This document shows, one piece after another, positions 42,888 through 55,397 of a DNA stretch of 64,000 nt (position 1 is the stretch's first letter; each line of letters starts with the position of its first letter). The DNA is from Rhizobium sp. 18055. Its GTDB lineage: Bacteria; Pseudomonadota; Alphaproteobacteria; Rhizobiales; Rhizobiaceae. Made by a program: the position numbers and the translations under genes. Where the stretch lies: the NCBI RefSeq assembly GCF_902706285.1, contig NZ_CACSKD010000010.1:150186-214185 (forward strand), written 5' to 3'. The notes under the pieces were generated by a model. That model saw only the letters and a list, made by a program, of their open reading frames with translations. It ran no database searches and had not been told where the DNA came from.

Positions 42888-44231
42888 ATGTCTCCCACCA
42901 CGACGCCAGCTCAGGCCCCTCGCAGCCTCAACTCTCAGGATTTCAAGACGCTCGGCCTCTCGGCGCTGGGCGGCGCATTAGAATTCTACGACTTCATCAT
43001 CTTCGTGTTCTTCGCTGGCGTGATCGGCAAGCTGTTCTTCCCGCCTGACATGCCCGACTGGCTGGTGACGATCCAGACCTTCGGCATTTTCGCCGCCGGC
43101 TACCTCGTCCGCCCGATCGGCGGCATCGTGCTCGCCCATTTCGGCGACATGTTCGGCCGCAAGCGGGTCTTCGCATTCTCGCTGATGCTGATGGCGCTCT
43201 CGACGCTCGGCATGGCGGCCATGCCGACTTACGCCACCATCGGCATCGCCGCCCCCATCCTGCTGATCCTGATGCGCGTTTTGCAGGGTGCGGCCATCGG
43301 CGGCGAAGTGCCTGGCGCCTGGACCTTCGTGGCCGAGCACGTCCCCTTCCGCCGCGTCGGCTTTGCCTGCGGTTTCCTCTGCTCGGGCCTGACGCTCGGC
43401 ATCCTGCTCGGCTCCTTCATCGCCACGATCATCAACTCGGTCTTCACGCCTGAAGAAGTCGCGGCCTACGCCTGGCGCATCCCCTTCTTCCTCGGCGGCA
43501 TTTTCGGCCTCGTCGCCGTCTACCTTCGCCGCTGGCTGCGGGAGACGCCGATCTTCGCCGAGATGAAAAAGAGCCGCTCATTGGCGCACGAATTGCCATT
43601 GAAGACGGTCTTGCGCGACTACCCGCGCGGCGTCATCATCTCGATCCTGCTCACCTGGATTCTGTCGGCCGGCATCGTCGTCACCACGCTGATGACCGCG
43701 ACCTTCCTGCAGAAGCTCTACGGCTACACCGCCCAGCAGTCGCTGGCAGCCACCAGCTTCGGCACGCTGTTCCTGATCTTCGGTACGGCAGCCGCAGGTG
43801 CGATCGTCGACAAGGTCGGCTCCGGCCGCTTCTTCATCGTCGCCAGCATCTTCTTCGGCGTTGCCACCTTCACCTTCTACACCTACGCCGCCGTGTCGCT
43901 GACCGTGCTGTTCGTGCTCTATGCGATCATGGGCCTGTCGGTCGGCCTCGTCGGCGCCGTGCCCTATGTGATGGTTCGCGCCTTCCCGGCCCGTGTCCGC
44001 TTCACCGGCCTGTCCTTCTCCTACAACGTCTCCTACGCCATCTTCGGCGGCCTGACGCCGCTGGCCGTCGCCTCGCTGCTGCCGCTGAACCCGATGGCGC
44101 ATGCCTACTACCTGCTGTTCATCGCAGCGCTCGCCTTCGTGCTCGGCGTCTATCTGCTGATCAACGGCGACAGCGTCGAGGCAGAGGTCGGCATCGAGGA
44201 ACTCAACGAGCGGATTGCGGCAAGCGCCTGA
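42888..44231 (+). CDS. MFS transporter, metabolite:H+ symporter (MHS) family
   Basis: A 447-residue twelve-helix major facilitator. ALEFYDFIIFVFFAGVIGKL is the MHS helix 1, and GDMFGRKRVFAFSLMLMA the conserved loop between helices 2 and 3; RVLQGAAIGGEVPGAWTFVA lies in helix 4-5. MHS members (ShiA, KgtP, ProP) import organic acids or osmolytes with protons. The ATG at 42888 gives family length; the frame is open 20 codons earlier. It follows the ABC operon by 180 bases and ends at a strong terminator. The substrate is not determined; import of an acid from the neighbouring pathway is possible. Confidence 0.89.
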   Translation: MSPTTTPAQAPRSLNSQDFKTLGLSALGGALEFYDFIIFVFFAGVIGKLFFPPDMPDWLVTIQTFGIFAAGYLVRPIGGIVLAHFGDMFGRKRVFAFSLMLMALSTLGMAAMPTYATIGIAAPILLILMRVLQGAAIGGEVPGAWTFVAEHVPFRRVGFACGFLCSGLTLGILLGSFIATIINSVFTPEEVAAYAWRIPFFLGGIFGLVAVYLRRWLRETPIFAEMKKSRSLAHELPLKTVLRDYPRGVIISILLTWILSAGIVVTTLMTATFLQKLYGYTAQQSLAATSFGTLFLIFGTAAAGAIVDKVGSGRFFIVASIFFGVATFTFYTYAAVSLTVLFVLYAIMGLSVGLVGAVPYVMVRAFPARVRFTGLSFSYNVSYAIFGGLTPLAVASLLPLNPMAHAYYLLFIAALAFVLGVYLLINGDSVEAEVGIEELNERIAASA

Positions 44232-44246
44232 ACGACAATACTCTCA

Positions 44247-44274
44247 GCCGGGCGGCCAACCGCCCGGCCTTTTT
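44247..44274 (+). terminator. Intrinsic terminator after the MHS transporter gene
   Basis: Nine-base perfect stem GCCGGGCGG / CCGCCCGGC with loop CCAA, followed by CTTTTT. It lies 15 bases after the stop. Confidence 0.9.
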
Positions 44275-44350
44275 CATGATGGCCCATGCTGCACCGGCAG
44301 CAGCGGCGCTCTGCATTGAAGCACCAGTCCGACGAGGTTATTGAAGAACG

Positions 44351-45220
44351 ATGTCCCGACCTGAAATCAAGATCCTCGACAGCCAGTCCACGCCCAGCAA
44401 TCCAGCCAAGCCGAACGACGACCGCTTCGGCTACAACGAAGCCTCCGCTTTCGTCATCGACGGCGCCACCGGCCTCGGTGATCGCCAGTATATCGACGCA
44501 TCGGGAAGCGATGCCGCCTGGATCGCCGCGCGGTTTGCCGACGGTTTTCGCCAGCAGATTACCCGCGATAGCGCCATCTCCGACATCGCCCGGACTGTGT
44601 CGCTGGAATCACGCGAGGCATTTCTCGGCAGCCATCCGGACGTGCCGCGCTATGCCTGGCCGCTCTCGGCCTTCGCCATGCTGCACGCGAGCCAGACGGG
44701 TTTTACCTTCTATGGCCTGGGAGATTCCTGCGTCTTCCTGTTGAGCGAGGACGGCACCGCCAGCATCCACATGGCAATCCCTGATGCCTTCACCCGTGAG
44801 CAGGCCCACGCCCAAAGCCACATCGCCCGCACCGGCGGCATCACCAAGGGCGGCGGCGCGCTCGGCAATGCCGAGACGCTGGCAGCACTGCGCAAGCATA
44901 GGGAAAGCCAGAACACGGCCGGTGGCATCTGGACACTCGGCCTCGTGCCGGAAGCAGCCGATCATCTCGTATCGGAAGACCTGCCGATCACCGGCAAGGC
45001 GCACGCCATCGTCTGCAGTGACGGCTTTGCCGATCTGGTGGTTTTGTACGCAGCCTATGATGCGGCAAGCCTTGTGCGCACAGCCCTCGACAAGGGCATC
45101 CGCCCAATGATCGAGGAACTCCGCCGCTTCGAACGTGAGACCGACCCGGAAGGCCTGCGCTATCCGCGCTTCAAGCAGAGCGACGACACCACGGCCATCC
45201 TGGTCGAACTGACGGCCTGA
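44351..45220 (+). CDS. PP2C-family serine/threonine phosphatase-like protein
   Basis: A 289-residue soluble protein with PP2C metal-binding motifs: FVIDGATGLG with Asp37-Gly38, FYGLGDSCVFLL (Gly-Asp), AIVCSDGFADLV (Asp-Gly) and RFKQSDDTTAILVEL (Asp-Asp) at the C-terminus. NDDRFGYNEAS matches the start of the fold. It would be a Mn/Mg-dependent protein phosphatase. No partner kinase or FHA protein is adjacent, so its target is unknown. It stands alone between two terminators, convergent with metH. Confidence 0.82.
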   Translation: MSRPEIKILDSQSTPSNPAKPNDDRFGYNEASAFVIDGATGLGDRQYIDASGSDAAWIAARFADGFRQQITRDSAISDIARTVSLESREAFLGSHPDVPRYAWPLSAFAMLHASQTGFTFYGLGDSCVFLLSEDGTASIHMAIPDAFTREQAHAQSHIARTGGITKGGGALGNAETLAALRKHRESQNTAGGIWTLGLVPEAADHLVSEDLPITGKAHAIVCSDGFADLVVLYAAYDAASLVRTALDKGIRPMIEELRRFERETDPEGLRYPRFKQSDDTTAILVELTA

Positions 45221-45248
45221 TCAACCGGATCGGCCTGCAGGCGATTTC

Positions 45249-45290
45249 GATTCAGGATCAGGGCCTTGGCCGCAGATCCTGAATCATTTT
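45249..45290 (+). terminator. Intrinsic terminator after the PP2C-like gene
   Basis: Eleven-base perfect stem GATTCAGGATC / GATCCTGAATC with a 15-base loop that itself can form GCC/GGC, followed by ATTTT. It also lies behind the convergent metH gene. Confidence 0.75.
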
Positions 45291-45326
45291 CCCAACATCT
45301 TGAATCAGATCATCAAGACGCGCCCC

Positions 45327-49100
<3,774 letters not shown>

Positions 49101-49143
49101 GGGCGGACTCCTTGACGTCATGGAAAGACAAGCGGTTCAAATC

Positions 49144-49163
49144 ACATAAAGATATCTTTATGT
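49144..49163. promoter_or_regulatory. Palindromic operator upstream of metH
   Basis: Perfect 20-base palindrome ACATAAAGATATCTTTATGT, 43 bases before the metH GTG. Its 16-base core equals the palindrome at 16630-16645 in front of the ArsR-methyltransferase gene. I infer binding by that regulator. Confidence 0.82.
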
Positions 49164-49273
49164 CAATATATCAGCGACATTTTCGGTTCTTCACGGCACT
49201 GTGCGGATGACAGAACTGAACACCCCCTATATAGCCAGTTCGACAGCTTTGTGTATGACATCGGAGGAGTATC

Positions 49274-50530
49274 ATGGCACCTGCAATCGGCGACGCCACG
49301 CTCGGGAACTGGACCACCCGAACCTATCACCGCGACTGGCTGATCGCCCAGGCCAATGGCCTTTTCGATTTCTTCCAGCATGATTCCATCAATCCCAAGG
49401 GTGGCTTCTACGATCTCGACGATACCGGCAAACCGCTCGACGCAGAGGGCCAGGTCCGCGGCATCCACATTGCCGCCCGTGCCGTCCACTGCTTCTCGAT
49501 CGGCGCTCTGCTCGGCCGCCCGGGTTCTTCCGATGTCGTCGATCACGGCATGCAGTACATCTGGAACAACCACCGCGACACCAAAAACGGCGGCTATTTC
49601 TGGACGTTGAACAATGACGGTCCGGTCGATTCGAGCAAGCAGGGATACGGCCACGCCTTCGTTCTGCTCGCCGCCTCCTCGGCCAAGACCATCGGCCATC
49701 CGCTGGCCGACGCGATGATCGCTGACGTCACCGACGTGCTGAACACAAGGTTCTGGGAACCGCGCCACGGCGCCATTGCCGAGGAGTTCAACGCCGACTG
49801 GTCGCCGATCGACGGCGGCACCTATCGCGGCCAGAATTCCAACATGCACCTGACCGAAGCCCTGATGGCCGCCTTCGAAGCAACCGGCGACCGGAGCTAT
49901 CTCGACAAGGCAGAAAGCATCGCCGACCTCGTCATCCGCCGCGCCGCAGGCTCGGTCGACTGGCGTGTCGCCGAGCACTTCTCGTCCGAATGGGTGCTCG
50001 ACAAGCACTACCGCGGCAACGAGATGTTCCGCCCGTCAGGCACAACCCCCGGCCACTGGCTGGAATGGGCCCGCCTGCTGCTGCAACTCTGGTCGCTCGG
50101 TGGCAAGAAGCTGGACTGGCTGCCGGATGCCGCCAAGGCACTGTTTGCACAATCGATGCTCCTCGGCTGGGACAGCGACAAGGGCAGCTTCTTTTACACG
50201 CTCGACTGGGAAGACAAGCCGGCGAAGCGCGAGAAGATGTGGTGGCCCGCCTGCGAAGGTGCCGCCGCCGCCCACTATCTCAACCAGCACCTGCCGAGCG
50301 ATTTCCACGAGGAAAGCTACCGCAAGATCTGGAACGTCATCGAGCGCGGCTTCATAGACCACAGACACGGCGGCTGGCACGAGGAACTGACCGAAGACCT
50401 CGTCCCGGCCCACACCATCTTCCCCGGCAAGGGCGACATCTACCACGCCCTGCAAGCCTGCCTCATCCCCCTCTTTCCCGCCACCGGCAGCCTGACCAAG
50501 GTGATCGCCGAGGCTGGCGGCAAGATCTGA
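49274..50530 (+). CDS. AGE family (N-acylglucosamine 2-epimerase/mannose isomerase-like) protein
   Basis: A 418-residue alpha6/alpha6-barrel enzyme. GGFYDLDDTGKPLD, VRGIHIAARAVHCFSIGALL (Arg and His of the active site), GGYFWTLNNDGP, YRGQNSNMHLTEALMAAFEA and the late GGWHEELTEDL (His) match the AGE/YihS family. Family members isomerise mannose/fructose/glucose, or epimerise N-acylglucosamine or cellobiose; this sequence looks closest to the mannose-isomerase group, by eye only. TCGGAGGAG precedes the ATG. Monocistronic with its own terminator and divergent from metH. Confidence 0.85.
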   Translation: MAPAIGDATLGNWTTRTYHRDWLIAQANGLFDFFQHDSINPKGGFYDLDDTGKPLDAEGQVRGIHIAARAVHCFSIGALLGRPGSSDVVDHGMQYIWNNHRDTKNGGYFWTLNNDGPVDSSKQGYGHAFVLLAASSAKTIGHPLADAMIADVTDVLNTRFWEPRHGAIAEEFNADWSPIDGGTYRGQNSNMHLTEALMAAFEATGDRSYLDKAESIADLVIRRAAGSVDWRVAEHFSSEWVLDKHYRGNEMFRPSGTTPGHWLEWARLLLQLWSLGGKKLDWLPDAAKALFAQSMLLGWDSDKGSFFYTLDWEDKPAKREKMWWPACEGAAAAHYLNQHLPSDFHEESYRKIWNVIERGFIDHRHGGWHEELTEDLVPAHTIFPGKGDIYHALQACLIPLFPATGSLTKVIAEAGGKI

Positions 50531-50554
50531 GCGGACGGATGATCTGACGAGAGG

Positions 50555-50588
50555 ACGGCGCCCTGTGAATGGCGCCGTTTCTTGTTTG
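50555..50588 (+). terminator. Intrinsic terminator after the AGE-family gene
   Basis: Eight-base perfect stem ACGGCGCC / GGCGCCGT with an eight-base loop, followed by TTTCTTGTTT, 24 bases after the stop. Confidence 0.8.
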
Positions 50589-50764
50589 CGTGGGTGAGCG
50601 ACTGGCCCGCAATCTCGATGTCCCGTGAAAGCGGACCGGAGAGCGCGCCACAGAATATGGTTTCCGCGATCGAACACCGCCAAACCTTGATAAGCGGGCC
50701 GCAGAACCTAGATGTGACACCTTCTGGATAAACGCCAAATTCGGTATAAGGGAACGTGCAATCA

Positions 50765-52066
50765 ATGACATCACGCTGGATCTGGCTGCTTTCGCAACTC
50801 ACCCGGCGGATATGGTTCAGGGCTTCTTTATTCTCGTTGCTCGCCGTCGCCACGGCACTGCTGTCGATCGTTGCCAGTCCTTTTATCCCCGCCAGCCTGC
50901 CTGCACGGATCGGCGCGGACGCCGTCGACAATATTCTCGGCATCATCGCTTCGAGCATGCTGACGGTGACGACGTTCTCGCTGAGCACGATGGTCTCCGC
51001 CTATTCAGCCGCCACCAGCAATGTGACGCCGCGAGCAACGAAGCTGGTCATGGAAGACAGCACCACACAGAATGTGCTGGCCACCTTTGTCGGCTCGTTT
51101 CTGTTCAGCTTGGTCGGGATCGTTGCCCTGAGCACCGGCGCCTATGGCGACCGGGGACGGCTCGTGCTGTTTCTGGTCACCATCGCGATCATCGTTCTGA
51201 TCGTCGTCACCTTGCTGCGCTGGATCGACCATCTCTCCAGGCTCGGGCGGGTGACGGAGACGACGGAACGGGTCGAGCAGGTCACGCTCGAAGCGATGCG
51301 ATCACGTAGCCAGCTACCCTATCTCGGCGGCAAGCCGCTGCTCGATGAGGAGCGCGATGTGCCCTCGACTGCGCGCGCTGTATTCGTCTCTGCATTCGGC
51401 TACGTGCAGCATGTCGATACCGGAGCACTGTCGAAGATTGCTGCCGACTGCGAAGGCGTGATCTATCTTCGGGCAGTTCCAGGCAGCTTCGTTGATCCAA
51501 CAGAACCGATCGCCTGGATCGACGGCATTGCCGGCGAAGATCAGGACACCGAAATCTGCGCCTGCTTCTCAATTGCCGACACCCGATCCTTCGATCAGGA
51601 CCCACGCTTCGGCGCCTGTGTCCTTGCCGAGATCGCCTCGCGGGCGCTGTCTCCAGCCGTCAATGATCCGGGCACGGCAATCGACGTGATCACCCGAGGA
51701 ATACGGATTCTAGCCGTCTGGAACGAGCCGCGGGACAAGGATGCCGAAATTATCTTTCCCAACATCCACGTCCCACCGATCGATCTCGCCGATCTCTTCG
51801 ACGACATTTTCACGCCGATCGCGCGCGACGGCGCGGGTCTCATAGAGGTCGTGCTGCGCCTGCAAAAGGCGCTCAGGACGCTCTCCAGGCTTGAGGATCC
51901 CCGCTATGCCTTCAACGCGTCTCGGCACGCGCGTGAATCGTTGGAACGTTCGGAACGGGCTCTCACGACCGACAGCGACAAGCGCCGAGTCAGGGCGGTT
52001 GCCGAGAGCTTTGCGATGGCCGGATCACCCATCCCCATCAACAGTGCGGCACCGGCGGCAATCTGA
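50765..52066 (+). CDS. DUF2254 family membrane protein
   Basis: A 433-residue protein of unknown function. Four predicted helices lie in the first 150 residues (FSLLAVATALLSIVASPFIP; DNILGIIASSMLTVTTFSLS; FVGSFLFSLVGIVALSTG; LFLVTIAIIVLIVVTLLRW), followed by a 280-residue cytoplasmic region with TARAVFVSAFGYVQHVDTGA and EIASRALSPAVNDPGTAIDV. These match DUF2254, a widespread family with no settled role. ATG 50765 with GGGAA upstream; a GTG lies nine bases earlier. Single gene, convergent with the drug-exporter gene. Confidence 0.82.
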   Translation: MTSRWIWLLSQLTRRIWFRASLFSLLAVATALLSIVASPFIPASLPARIGADAVDNILGIIASSMLTVTTFSLSTMVSAYSAATSNVTPRATKLVMEDSTTQNVLATFVGSFLFSLVGIVALSTGAYGDRGRLVLFLVTIAIIVLIVVTLLRWIDHLSRLGRVTETTERVEQVTLEAMRSRSQLPYLGGKPLLDEERDVPSTARAVFVSAFGYVQHVDTGALSKIAADCEGVIYLRAVPGSFVDPTEPIAWIDGIAGEDQDTEICACFSIADTRSFDQDPRFGACVLAEIASRALSPAVNDPGTAIDVITRGIRILAVWNEPRDKDAEIIFPNIHVPPIDLADLFDDIFTPIARDGAGLIEVVLRLQKALRTLSRLEDPRYAFNASRHARESLERSERALTTDSDKRRVRAVAESFAMAGSPIPINSAAPAAI

Positions 52067-52105
52067 TCTGAAACAATCGCCGGGCGATTCCCTGTCCGGC
52101 GTCGC

Positions 52106-53650
52106 TCATTCAGCCGCCGCTGGCGTCGGCCGCGCGAAAGCGACGCAAACAATGCCGCAGGCCGTGAGGATGGCGACGACCATCCAGGCTTCGTTGATCG
52201 CCTGCACGCTTGCGGCGGTCTGCACCAGCGGGTCGAGCAGTGCGGTCGTCTCGGCATCGAATCCGCCCGTATGGCCGACAATGGTCTCTAAAGGCGCGCC
52301 GACGAAAGCTGCGGTCTTGGCGTCGCCCGCCTGCAGCTTCTCCCAAAACCCCTGCCCCAGCGGGTCGGAGCGTGTGTAGATGATCGTGTCGATCAGCGCG
52401 ATCCCGATCGCCCCTCCGAGATTGCGCATCAGGTTGAAGAGGCCGCTGGCATCGGGAATCCGCTCCGGCGGCAGCGTGCCGAGCGCCAGCCGCGTCGGCG
52501 GCAGCAGGCAGAACATGATGGCGACGCCCCTGACGATCTGCGGCCAGAACATCGCGTCATAGTCGGAGCGCGGGTCCTGAACCATGCTCATCGCGATGCC
52601 AATTGAGAACAGCGCAAAGCCGAAGGCCGACAGCAGCCGCGGATCGGTTCGCTTCTCAAGGGCAACGGCAATCGGGGCCGTGGCCAGCTGGGCGACGCCC
52701 GTGACCAGCATGGTCATGCCGATTTCGAGCGCATTGTGCCCACGCACAAACGCCAGGAACACCGGCATCAGATAGACGGAGCCGAACAGGCCGATGCCGA
52801 GAATGAAGCTCAGCACCGATCCGGCGAGAAAATTCCGGTCGCCGAAATTGCCGAGATCGACGATCGGCCGGTGCCGGCGCAACGACCGCCATGCAAATAG
52901 GCACCCCGAGGCGACGCATAGCACAAGCAGGCCGACCACATAGAACGAAGCCCAGCCGCTGGTCGGCGCCTCCTTGAGCCCGAGTTCCAGGCTCGTAAGC
53001 GCCGTCGCCATCATCGCCAGCGACAGCAGGTCGAGCTGACGCAACTCCGAGGGATCGCCGCTCTGCCTTGGCAGCGCCCGCCATGCGACAAGGGCCGCCA
53101 GCACGCCCGGCACCACATTGATCAGGAACAGCCAGTGCCATGAATAGGTCTCCGTCAACCAGCCGCCGACGATCGGACCGACAGTCGGCGCCAGCACCGC
53201 CAGAACGCCGGCGATCGTCGTCGCCAGTGCCTGTCGTTCATTGGGAAAGAGGATGAAAACCGCCGAGAACACCGATGGGATCAGCGTTCCCCCGGAAAAT
53301 CCCTGCAGCACCCGCCAGGCGACCAGCATCTCAAAGCTGCCGCTTGCGGCACATCCGACAGACGCAACGACAAACAGGCAGATCGCAACAACGAACAGCC
53401 ATCGCATCGAAAGCAGCCGCGTCAGGAAACCGGTCAGCGGAATGGCGACCACCTCGGCGATCAGATACGCGGTCTGGATCCAGCTCATCTGGTCCGGGCC
53501 GATATCAAGCGCCGACTGGATCGTCGGCAGCGAGGTCGCAACCACCTGCACATCGAGGATCGCCATGAACATGCCGATGCACATGGCGAGAAAACCGACC
53601 CACACTATCAGGGGCTGGCGATCGGGATGGGCGGCTGATCGATCCGACAT
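52106..53650 (-). CDS. DHA2 family MFS drug exporter (EmrB/QacA type)
   Basis: A 514-residue major facilitator with fourteen predicted helices. The N-terminal helix has CIGMFMAILDVQVVATSLPT, containing the LDxTVxNVAxP-like motif of the drug:H+ antiporter 2 family; QMSWIQTAYLIAEVVAIPL and the motif C-type GPIVGGWLTETYSWHWLFLI (helix 5) follow. No EmrA-like membrane-fusion gene is adjacent, so it may work alone at the inner membrane. The ATG at 53650 lacks a strong ribosome-binding site, but the longer frame has no family match. Substrates unknown. Confidence 0.9.
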   Translation of the reverse strand: MSDRSAAHPDRQPLIVWVGFLAMCIGMFMAILDVQVVATSLPTIQSALDIGPDQMSWIQTAYLIAEVVAIPLTGFLTRLLSMRWLFVVAICLFVVASVGCAASGSFEMLVAWRVLQGFSGGTLIPSVFSAVFILFPNERQALATTIAGVLAVLAPTVGPIVGGWLTETYSWHWLFLINVVPGVLAALVAWRALPRQSGDPSELRQLDLLSLAMMATALTSLELGLKEAPTSGWASFYVVGLLVLCVASGCLFAWRSLRRHRPIVDLGNFGDRNFLAGSVLSFILGIGLFGSVYLMPVFLAFVRGHNALEIGMTMLVTGVAQLATAPIAVALEKRTDPRLLSAFGFALFSIGIAMSMVQDPRSDYDAMFWPQIVRGVAIMFCLLPPTRLALGTLPPERIPDASGLFNLMRNLGGAIGIALIDTIIYTRSDPLGQGFWEKLQAGDAKTAAFVGAPLETIVGHTGGFDAETTALLDPLVQTAASVQAINEAWMVVAILTACGIVCVAFARPTPAAAE

Positions 53651-53866
53651 GCGACAAGCTTTCCGCGAACGGCCACCGTGGCCTTGCTCGGTCAAGACAA
53701 GCGCCTTGCGAAGCCGAATTGCAAGCTTCAGATCGGCAGAGCGAGGTGCGAGCATCAATCCAGCCCGCCGCCCCGGCCAGATAACGCCTGTGCGGCACTG
53801 AATGACAGGACCTGCCGGAAACCCAGCAGGCCTCAGCGCAAGGCAGGCCTTTGGCTGCCCCAGCGC

Positions 53867-54577
53867 TTACACTGCCGACGCCGACTTGCCCTCGAGCAGA
53901 TCAATTAGGCAGCGATTGACGACCTCCGGCTGCTCCAGTGTCGATCCGTGGCCGCATCGCGGCACGATGACAAGACGGGCGCCCGGAATAGCCACGGCAA
54001 TCTCCTCCGAAAGCTCTGGCGGCGTCAGAGGGTCGCTGTCACCAACCAGCACTAGGGTCGGAACCGAGATTGCTGCAAGGCCGGAGCGGCTGTCGATCCG
54101 CGTGGACATCGCATTTTCGTGGCGGGCCAATCCTTCCAGCCCGACGGTCAGCCCCATGCGGACATTGATCGCACGCAACACCGCATCGCTCTGATGATCT
54201 GGATGCAGGATCGATGTCATCACGTTTTCCAGCAACGCTGCGAAATCACCGCTGTTGGCAGCTGCGACCAGGCCGCGTCGCTGTTCGGTTTCCTCAGGCG
54301 TATCGGCGCGAGCCGAGGTGTCGAGCAGCGCCAGCTTGATCACCCGCTCCGGTGCCTGCCGCATGATCTCGAACGCGATGTAGCCGCCCATCGACAGGCC
54401 GACCAGCGCGAAGCGTGGCGGTGCAGAGGCAAGAATGGAAGACGCCATCTCGCCGATCGTCGCCCCTTCGAGCGTCGAAGCAACGGTGACAGGCCCATAT
54501 GGCCACAGGGCCGCTATCTGCGGCGCAAACAGCTCTGCCGAGCACAACATGCCGGGAATGAAAACGATTGGTGTCAT
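53867..54577 (-). CDS. Small alpha/beta hydrolase
   Basis: A 236-residue cytoplasmic hydrolase. VFIPGMLCSAELFAPQIAAL is the oxyanion strand, ALVGLSMGGYIAFEI the nucleophile elbow (Ser near residue 73), LVLVGDSDPLTPP the Asp, and RLVIVPRCGHGSTLEQPEVV the His, so the triad is complete. The fold and size suit a lactonase, haloperoxidase-like or esterase activity (3-oxoadipate enol-lactonase relatives); none can be chosen. ATG with GGAAGAGAG upstream. Isolated gene. Confidence 0.85.
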   Translation of the reverse strand: MTPIVFIPGMLCSAELFAPQIAALWPYGPVTVASTLEGATIGEMASSILASAPPRFALVGLSMGGYIAFEIMRQAPERVIKLALLDTSARADTPEETEQRRGLVAAANSGDFAALLENVMTSILHPDHQSDAVLRAINVRMGLTVGLEGLARHENAMSTRIDSRSGLAAISVPTLVLVGDSDPLTPPELSEEIAVAIPGARLVIVPRCGHGSTLEQPEVVNRCLIDLLEGKSASAV

Positions 54578-54763
54578 ATCTCTCTTCCAAATAATGTCAG
54601 GTCTTTACCCGGAAGAGCTTTAGTCGAGCCCACTGCCAGAAACTGGCAGTATGCTTTGTGGCGACATACGAAGGAAACACCGAGAGCCAACAGAAAGGTG
54701 GCTCACAGCGGTTTTAACGCCTTTACCGACCACATCGACCGACCACAACGGCCAATCGAGCGC

Positions 54764-55255
54764 TCAGGCGAGCCGCAGCGCGTCCAGATCCTTCGCCAGC
54801 ATCAGCGCCAGCGCCTCGACCGCCAGATTGTGATCGTCGCGCTGCGGCAGGCCGGAGACGGTGACGGCGCCGATGCAGCCGGTTCCCTTGACGTTGATCG
54901 GGAAGCTGCCGCCATGCGGCGCGAAGTCGGCATCGGCAAGACCGTTATCGGCGACTGTCTTGCCCTTCTGCTTCAGCTCGAGGCCGATCGCATAGCTGCT
55001 CTTGAAATAGCGCAGCACCAGATTGCGCTTGCGGCGCACCCACTGGACATTGTCAGGCGTGACGCCGGGAAGTGCCGTGTAGAAAACCGGCATGGAATGC
55101 AGGGTAATGTCGATGGCAATGCCAAGCCCGCGCTCGGTGCCCAGTTCCTGCAGGAGCTTGCCGAGCTGCCATGCTGTCGTCAGGTCGAACGTGTCGAAGG
55201 CCAGCACCTTCTCCTGCTCGGCAATCCGTGCGAGATCGTCATCGGGCATGGTCAT
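54764..55255 (-). CDS. Heme-degrading-domain (UPF0303/HbpS-like) protein
   Basis: A 163-residue protein of the UPF0303 / DUF336 family. Seen: FDTFDLTTAWQLGKLLQELG, RNLVLRYFKSSYAIGLELKQ, DFAPHGGSFPINVKGTGCIG (conserved glycine/His patch) and VSGLPQRDDHNLAVEALAL. Some relatives bind or degrade heme; others (GlcG type) sit in carboxylate-use operons. It is the last member of the minus-strand run that begins with the polyamine-type ABC importer, 129 bases behind the flavin-reductase-like gene. Role in the pathway unknown. Confidence 0.82.
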   Translation of the reverse strand: MTMPDDDLARIAEQEKVLAFDTFDLTTAWQLGKLLQELGTERGLGIAIDITLHSMPVFYTALPGVTPDNVQWVRRKRNLVLRYFKSSYAIGLELKQKGKTVADNGLADADFAPHGGSFPINVKGTGCIGAVTVSGLPQRDDHNLAVEALALMLAKDLDALRLA

Positions 55256-55355
55256 GGCGGTGTTCTCTCCTGCAATGCTTTTGTGCGAATTTTCGCAAGC
55301 AGGGCAGAAAAGTAAAGCGAAATCGACGGGATACGATCAGCCCCCGAGCTTCATC

Positions 55356-55397
55356 GTCAGAGCTTCAGCGTCAGAGCTTCGTGGTCAGAGCTTCGGC
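55356..55397 (+). repeat. Three tandem 14-base repeats
   Basis: Three head-to-tail copies of GTCAGAGCTTCRGC (the middle copy ends GTG) at 55356, 55370 and 55384. The third copy covers the stop codon of the flavin-reductase-like gene; the others lie just behind it on the minus strand. Probably replication slippage at the 3' end of the gene. Confidence 0.85.

Noticed and set aside
49101..49273. Looked for a SAM-class riboswitch in front of metH and metF.
   Set aside because: No conserved riboswitch core was seen, and the distance is mostly taken by the palindromic operator.
55356..55397. Considered the 14-base repeats as a CRISPR remnant.
   Set aside because: There are no spacers between copies, only three units, and no cas gene in the window.
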